From Ruminococcaceae bacterium UBA5579 (GTDB lineage: Bacteria > Bacillota > Clostridia > Oscillospirales > Ruminococcaceae), in the NCBI GenBank assembly GCA_002425305.1, contig DILZ01000142.1, positions 308 through 11,138 of the forward strand: a stretch of DNA of 10,831 bases, in the 5' to 3' direction. Positions 8,901 through 10,831 of this stretch are shown here, piece after piece. A program made the translations under genes and the position numbers. The notes under the pieces are model-generated. The model searched no databases. It worked only from the letters and a program-made list of their open reading frames with translations, and was not told the origin of the DNA. Position 1 is the stretch's first letter, and each line of letters starts with the position of its first letter.

Positions 8901-9632
8901 CTCGGCGTTGTAATATACTATAGCCTCTTTCCTCGCTGCCGGATCAAACAGCTTATACCCGAATTTCGCAAGTTTTTCCACGTTGTCCCCGAACATATAG
9001 GCGGGAAATCCCGTCATATCCATATGGTTTTTCGACGTTATATGCAGCCCAAGCGCCCCGGAAACAAGCCGCGCGTCCTCGCCGTAAAACTCGTAGAAAT
9101 CACCGACCATTTCAGCCGTAATATTTTTAGGCTCGACGTTTCGCACATCCGCAAAGGTGCGGATAGGGTTCTGAGCCTTGAATTTTTCGAGAATTTCCCG
9201 TTCCTCGGCAGTGAGGGCGGAGTTTTTCTCCAAGAACGGTATCAAGGTATCGAGCGTATCCTGCGCGTTTTGCTTGTCCTCGGCGTTGTATTTATCCGAT
9301 TTTGCGAGATTTTCGTTGAAAAGTCGGATATGCTCGATAAGCGAGCCGTCGCCGTCTCCGATGTCAAATCTGCCGTCGTAATTGAATTCCTCGCCGTTCA
9401 GAACGCCGCTCAAGTAAAAGTCGGTCTTATCGTACCAACCTGCGTTCAAGCCGTTTACAACGCGCTCGGAATGTTGCTTTTGGTCGAGATATTCTAATAC
9501 CGCGTTTCCGAGCGCAAAGCTCATATTCGGATTATCGTTTGCGAAATCCGCCAACAAATCGCTTTCCGTAAAGAATTTCTCTCCCTCTCCGAAAGAAAAA
9601 TCGAGTGTATCCTCGCGTGTCACCGGTGACAC
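2922..9632 (-). CDS. Giant N6-adenine methylase-like / SNF2 helicase fusion protein
   Basis: At 2236 residues this is an intact member of the very large methylase-helicase proteins of conjugative elements (COG4646-like, similar in plan to phage P1 DarB). Residues 1-165 are acidic and unrecognised. About 171-230 resemble MutS domain I, with GDFYE at 177-181. Residues 300-400 are charged helix. QLDLF at 462-466 matches a beta-clamp-binding motif. About 500-535 look like a small beta-barrel. The methylase has LEPSMGIGNF (713-722) and NVPFG (779-783) in place of NPPY. The helicase shows VGAGKT (1387-1392), DEAH (1551-1554), ATGTP (1601-1605), GTGAN (1886-1890) and QRIGRIVRQ (1912-1920). A coiled-coil tail ends in the basic PKRPKR. 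The likely role is protecting or processing transferred DNA, which is an inference. The GTG start at 9632 has only a weak GGCGAG upstream and sits two codons past the VirB4 stop, so the true start could be GTG at 9623 or later. Confidence 0.9.
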   Translation of the reverse strand: MSPVTREDTLDFSFGEGEKFFTESDLLADFANDNPNMSFALGNAVLEYLDQKQHSERVVNGLNAGWYDKTDFYLSGVLNGEEFNYDGRFDIGDGDGSLIEHIRLFNENLAKSDKYNAEDKQNAQDTLDTLIPFLEKNSALTAEEREILEKFKAQNPIRTFADVRNVEPKNITAEMVGDFYEFYGEDARLVSGALGLHITSKNHMDMTGFPAYMFGDNVEKLAKFGYKLFDPAARKEAIVYYNAEEWFITDANDRNKILEPKEYGASNEELLRGIAENNPDYADFINSHISELSKAIDDATNFIARETADVERDRLIADMYVSGGYGEDTADARAEARIDELDGIIKKLDDAAEERIKESTEKIKAAHEREARFDAAFEPFFENAELGEKQKQFLERAKRTMEINGFERFEEVFGAPAIQIAYGTPKNVYKLFGGEEKYREIEGKINAALGVTERTLSGEPEQLDLFGEPVTETSARTNGAKSSDIPDEISVEYVSSEHSKNVDELRVGDVIKYDGETWKITDINGDFSISFENTDKNSVRSANSVWGHWKEHLTKDGFERLVPKIVGEHYDAFVEDAELNNEIESADELEYMKSVGYSLKEEDIVTGGAKAKFAANIAAIKTLRQIEDERRAATPDEQNTLARYVGWGGIPQAFDSNNAEWASEYSQLKELLTPDEYEAARSTVLTAHYTSPTIISAIYSALEQFGFKGGNVLEPSMGIGNFFGVMPEEMRLQSRLHGVELDDISGRIAKQLYPNADIQICGYEKTAFSDNFFDAAVGNVPFGNYPVADTRYDREHFLIHDYFFAKTLDKVAPGGVVAFITSKGTLDKTNPNVREYLAKRADLIGAIRLPNNAFKANAGTEVTSDIIFLQKREKMSVEKPDWCYTAQIAEGISVNQYFVDHPEMILGEMRLISGRYGEETACVPIKGADLKEQLRCAVTRLKRDIMTVRHEKKRSEEHGIIPATADVRNFTFTEVDDKIYFRENNIMREMTFSKRNHERMHGMIGIRNTFRELVDAQSDGCSDETLSGLQFKLNAEYDAFVMNFGHISDIENRKLFAVDDDYNTLCGGLELIDPETKEITKADVFTKRTIKPYAEVTHVDTPQEALFVSLDMRGSVDIDYMSGLCGAAPEEVIKELTDNGFIYKNPETEKYEEAAEYLSGYVREKLRAAQKAAENDPEYERNAVALEKVLPTKLGAGDISVRLGAPWISIEDYCNFFNEYAKGAIDQGSLYSRATVLYRSISGEYKIENKNADKSVASQSSFGTKRMNSYAIFENLLNNRDIAVYDTVELPDGKKKRVMNKDETQLAQEKARQMKDAFPKWLWADQERRDKYVELYNELFNSLVGREYDGSHQTFPGMNPFIELNEHQKNAVMRAKIGGNTLLAHCVGAGKTFEMAAAVMEKRRLGLINKACVVVPKHLVGQMSAEWLRLYPEARLLTAKENDFNEVNRQKFIGRCCTGDYDAVIMSYQQFQKIPMSVEYQQEFLNEQLSDLTEQLREFGGKYLFADDKRSVKDIERMKKNIEAKLKKLLDTPRDNSLSFEQLGFDCVVADEAHNYKNGLVVTKMKNVSGIGSKAAKKSEDFLMKTRYLNDKYGERNLILATGTPVSNSMTELYIMQQYLRPSALRRQGLQTFDDWASTFGEVVSQLELKPAGDGFRMKKRFAKFTNLPELMQAYKDFADIRTAEMLNLPVPEVEGGKSQIIAAKPNEYQQTYMKVLAERSEAIHNGSVDPSVDNMLKITNEARLLGLDARCLNPDAENYPDSKVNLLIAKVMEIYTETTEQKGVQAIFCDIAINAGKKDLNEIEVEEQPDGGEKTLSAEEQAELLGASKFSVYDYIKAELIRRGVPEKEICFAGDAKDQGQRGELYAQLRAGTKRIVIASTTKMGTGANVQTRLCALHNLDIPWKPSDFEQRIGRIVRQGNKFPMVKIFNYVTEGTFDAYMLNLIVTKQKFISQLMSGKTPARTCEDVDELVLNYSEMQAIASGDPRIKEKIQLDTDVSRLRLLESEHLNNKYRLEDTEKFCEAQISIAKKQLALAHDDKEFAAKNALPEGEFKITLNGKVFTERKDAGAELRKAQMTLLTTKKPSEIGEYCGFKLSLNFGMMTMNEWTTQIQISRPGGLSYSVSELHLQNDLGNVIRIENVLKNGIDKRISELNAGIGRNEKDLAEAQRTKNVPFEYAAELEEKSKRLAQLDAELGVGKSDEVVIDDDESPKEDRSGRDNDPPAQNRKPKRPKR
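9617..9632. repeat. Perfect 16-bp palindrome over the helicase start
   Basis: GTGTCACCGGTGACAC is its own reverse complement. It begins exactly at the GTG start of the giant gene and lies four bases past the VirB4 stop codon. As RNA it could fold as a 6-bp stem with a CCGG loop that hides the start. No U run follows, so it is not a terminator. It may be a translational control hairpin, a protein-binding site or the scar of a rearrangement. Confidence 0.6.
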
Positions 9633-9635
9633 ATT

Positions 9636-10831
9636 TTACTCGCCGAATTTTGTAGTCATCATCTTGTACAGCTTGGTGTCTGTCGGGAAGTCGTCCTTGA
9701 ACGGCAGCGATCCGTTCTGCTGACCACAGTGTATAAGTCCCGAGCCCGCGGGAGCGCCCGTTACGAAATTCATCATCGTATCGGATATTTTCAGCAGCCG
9801 CGCCAATTGCTCGCGGTCGCTCGCCGCTTGGTTCAGCATAAGTATAAACTCGGAGTTTGAGAGCATCGAACGCGCCGTGTCGGATTTCAGCAGATCCTCG
9901 ACGTTCTGAGTAATTCCCGTGGGGACGCCGCCCCATTTTCTCGCGCGCTTATACAGCTCAAAAAGAAAGTTGGAGCTTTGCTCGCTCTGAAAAAGAAGAT
10001 AGATCTCGTCGATATAAATTCGCGTTCTTATACCGCGGGCGCGGTTCTTAACTATCGCGTCCCAGAGGTTCTCAAGCACGACCATCATTCCAAGCGGTTT
10101 AAGCTGCTTGCCCAAGTCTTTGATATCATAAACCACTATGCGATTGTTTACGTCTACGTTGGACTTGTGAGAAAACGCCTTCATAGAGCCGTTTACATAA
10201 AGCTCAAGCGACATTGTAAGCGTTTTTGCCTCGTCGGACGGCTGCTTGCTGAGGACGTTGTAATAGTCCGTAAGCGTCGGCATTTCCTTTGAGTTTCCGA
10301 GCAGAAAATCTCTGTAAACCTCGTGCAGACAATTGTCTATGATCGTTTTCTGCTCGGGGGATATTCCCGAGCTTCCCATTATCGTCTCAAAGAACGACAG
10401 GAAGAAATTATACTTACCGGAAATAACATCCTCTCCCGCTTCATACTCCGCGAGCGATATCTCAAGCGGATTGAGGTGGCTTTGTGAATTTTCGGAAATG
10501 TAAATCACCTCGCCCTTGAAATTCTGCGCGAGCGTCGTATATTCACGCTCAGGATCGATGATGATTATTTCATCGTTTGTACCGAGTATCGAGTTTACGA
10601 TCTCGCGCTTTGCCGCGAACGATTTTCCCGAACCCGGGCAGCCCAGAATAAACCCGTTGGCGTTCGTTAAGGAGCAGCGGTCGAATATCACGAGGTTGTT
10701 GGTTATGGAATTCAGCCCGTAATAAAATCCGCCGTTCTGTGACAGTTCTTTTGAATTGAACGGCAGGAAAACACTCGCGCTTTCGGTCGTCAGCGTTCTG
10801 CGTATCGGCAGCCGTCCCGCATTTCCGACGT
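9636..10831 (-). CDS. virB4: VirB4/TraE-family conjugation ATPase, N-terminus cut by the window edge
   Basis: This is the cytoplasmic ATPase that energises the type IV secretion channel. The frame is open to the right edge, leaving 397 residues of the C-terminal ATPase half; the usual family is about 600-850 residues. Walker A GCPGSGKS lies at visible residues 63-70. A second strand, IIIIDPEREY, follows at about 88-97. Walker B IYIDEIYLLF is at 271-280. Downstream come the conserved GGVPTGITQNVEDLL and SNSEFILMLNQA segments. The end, TDTKLYKMMTTK, resembles the usual C-terminus of Tn1549-type VirB4 proteins, so the protein looks complete at this end. The GTG at 10691 is internal, because conserved VirB4-like sequence (including GGFYYGLNSITNN) continues upstream of it. 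The TAA at 9638-9636 is separated from the next start by a single codon. Confidence 0.93.
   Translation of the reverse strand, partial: VGNAGRLPIRRTLTTESASVFLPFNSKELSQNGGFYYGLNSITNNLVIFDRCSLTNANGFILGCPGSGKSFAAKREIVNSILGTNDEIIIIDPEREYTTLAQNFKGEVIYISENSQSHLNPLEISLAEYEAGEDVISGKYNFFLSFFETIMGSSGISPEQKTIIDNCLHEVYRDFLLGNSKEMPTLTDYYNVLSKQPSDEAKTLTMSLELYVNGSMKAFSHKSNVDVNNRIVVYDIKDLGKQLKPLGMMVVLENLWDAIVKNRARGIRTRIYIDEIYLLFQSEQSSNFLFELYKRARKWGGVPTGITQNVEDLLKSDTARSMLSNSEFILMLNQAASDREQLARLLKISDTMMNFVTGAPAGSGLIHCGQQNGSLPFKDDFPTDTKLYKMMTTKFGE

Noticed and set aside
8139..9497. A 452-residue plus-strand open frame
   Set aside because: It lies wholly antisense to the giant methylase-helicase gene, has no recognisable domain or convincing SD, and its composition (rich in F, R, I) is that of a reverse-complement shadow.
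9617..9632. The palindrome read as a rho-independent terminator of virB4
   Set aside because: No T run follows the stem in the transcript direction, and termination here would cut off the helicase gene.

Overview
The window is a piece of a conjugative or integrative-conjugative element. All four genes read leftward on the minus strand, so transcription runs from the right end to the left end. The host is probably a Clostridia-type Firmicute, such as a gut Oscillospiraceae or Lachnospiraceae relative. Two starts have strong AGGAGG ribosome binding sites, and the protein families are those of Tn1549-like and other Clostridia elements. This assignment is an inference; no rRNA or housekeeping gene is present to confirm it.

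Layout in transcription order. (1) 10831-9636 is the C-terminal part of a VirB4/TraE-type conjugation ATPase, cut by the right edge of the window. (2) 9632-2922 is one 2236-residue protein that combines a MutS domain I-like segment, a beta-clamp-binding-like pentapeptide, an N6-adenine methylase-like domain (COG4646 type) and an SNF2-type helicase. It starts two codons after the VirB4 stop, in the same frame, inside a perfect 16-bp palindrome. (3) 2921-2847 holds a GC-rich hairpin followed by a T-rich stretch and an SD. (4) 2846-1893 encodes a primase-like protein with a degenerate zinc-finger region and a Toprim domain. (5) 1892-1626 is non-coding and rich in inverted repeats. Its relaxase-proximal half closely resembles the architecture of a pMV158-type (MOBV) oriT, with a predictable nick site. 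(6) 1625-1 is a MOBV relaxase, cut by the left edge, with a middle segment that recalls Tn1549-type relaxases.

How the parts would work together: the relaxase nicks the adjacent oriT and leads the strand out. VirB4 powers the type IV secretion channel. The giant methylase-helicase and the Toprim protein are probably DNA-processing or establishment functions (antirestriction, replication or repair of the transferred strand); their exact roles in this family are not settled. The most notable observations are the oriT prediction, the MutS-I-like and clamp-binding-like motifs in the giant protein, and the same-frame VirB4/helicase junction. Long plus-strand open frames are antisense shadows, and I see no plus-strand gene.
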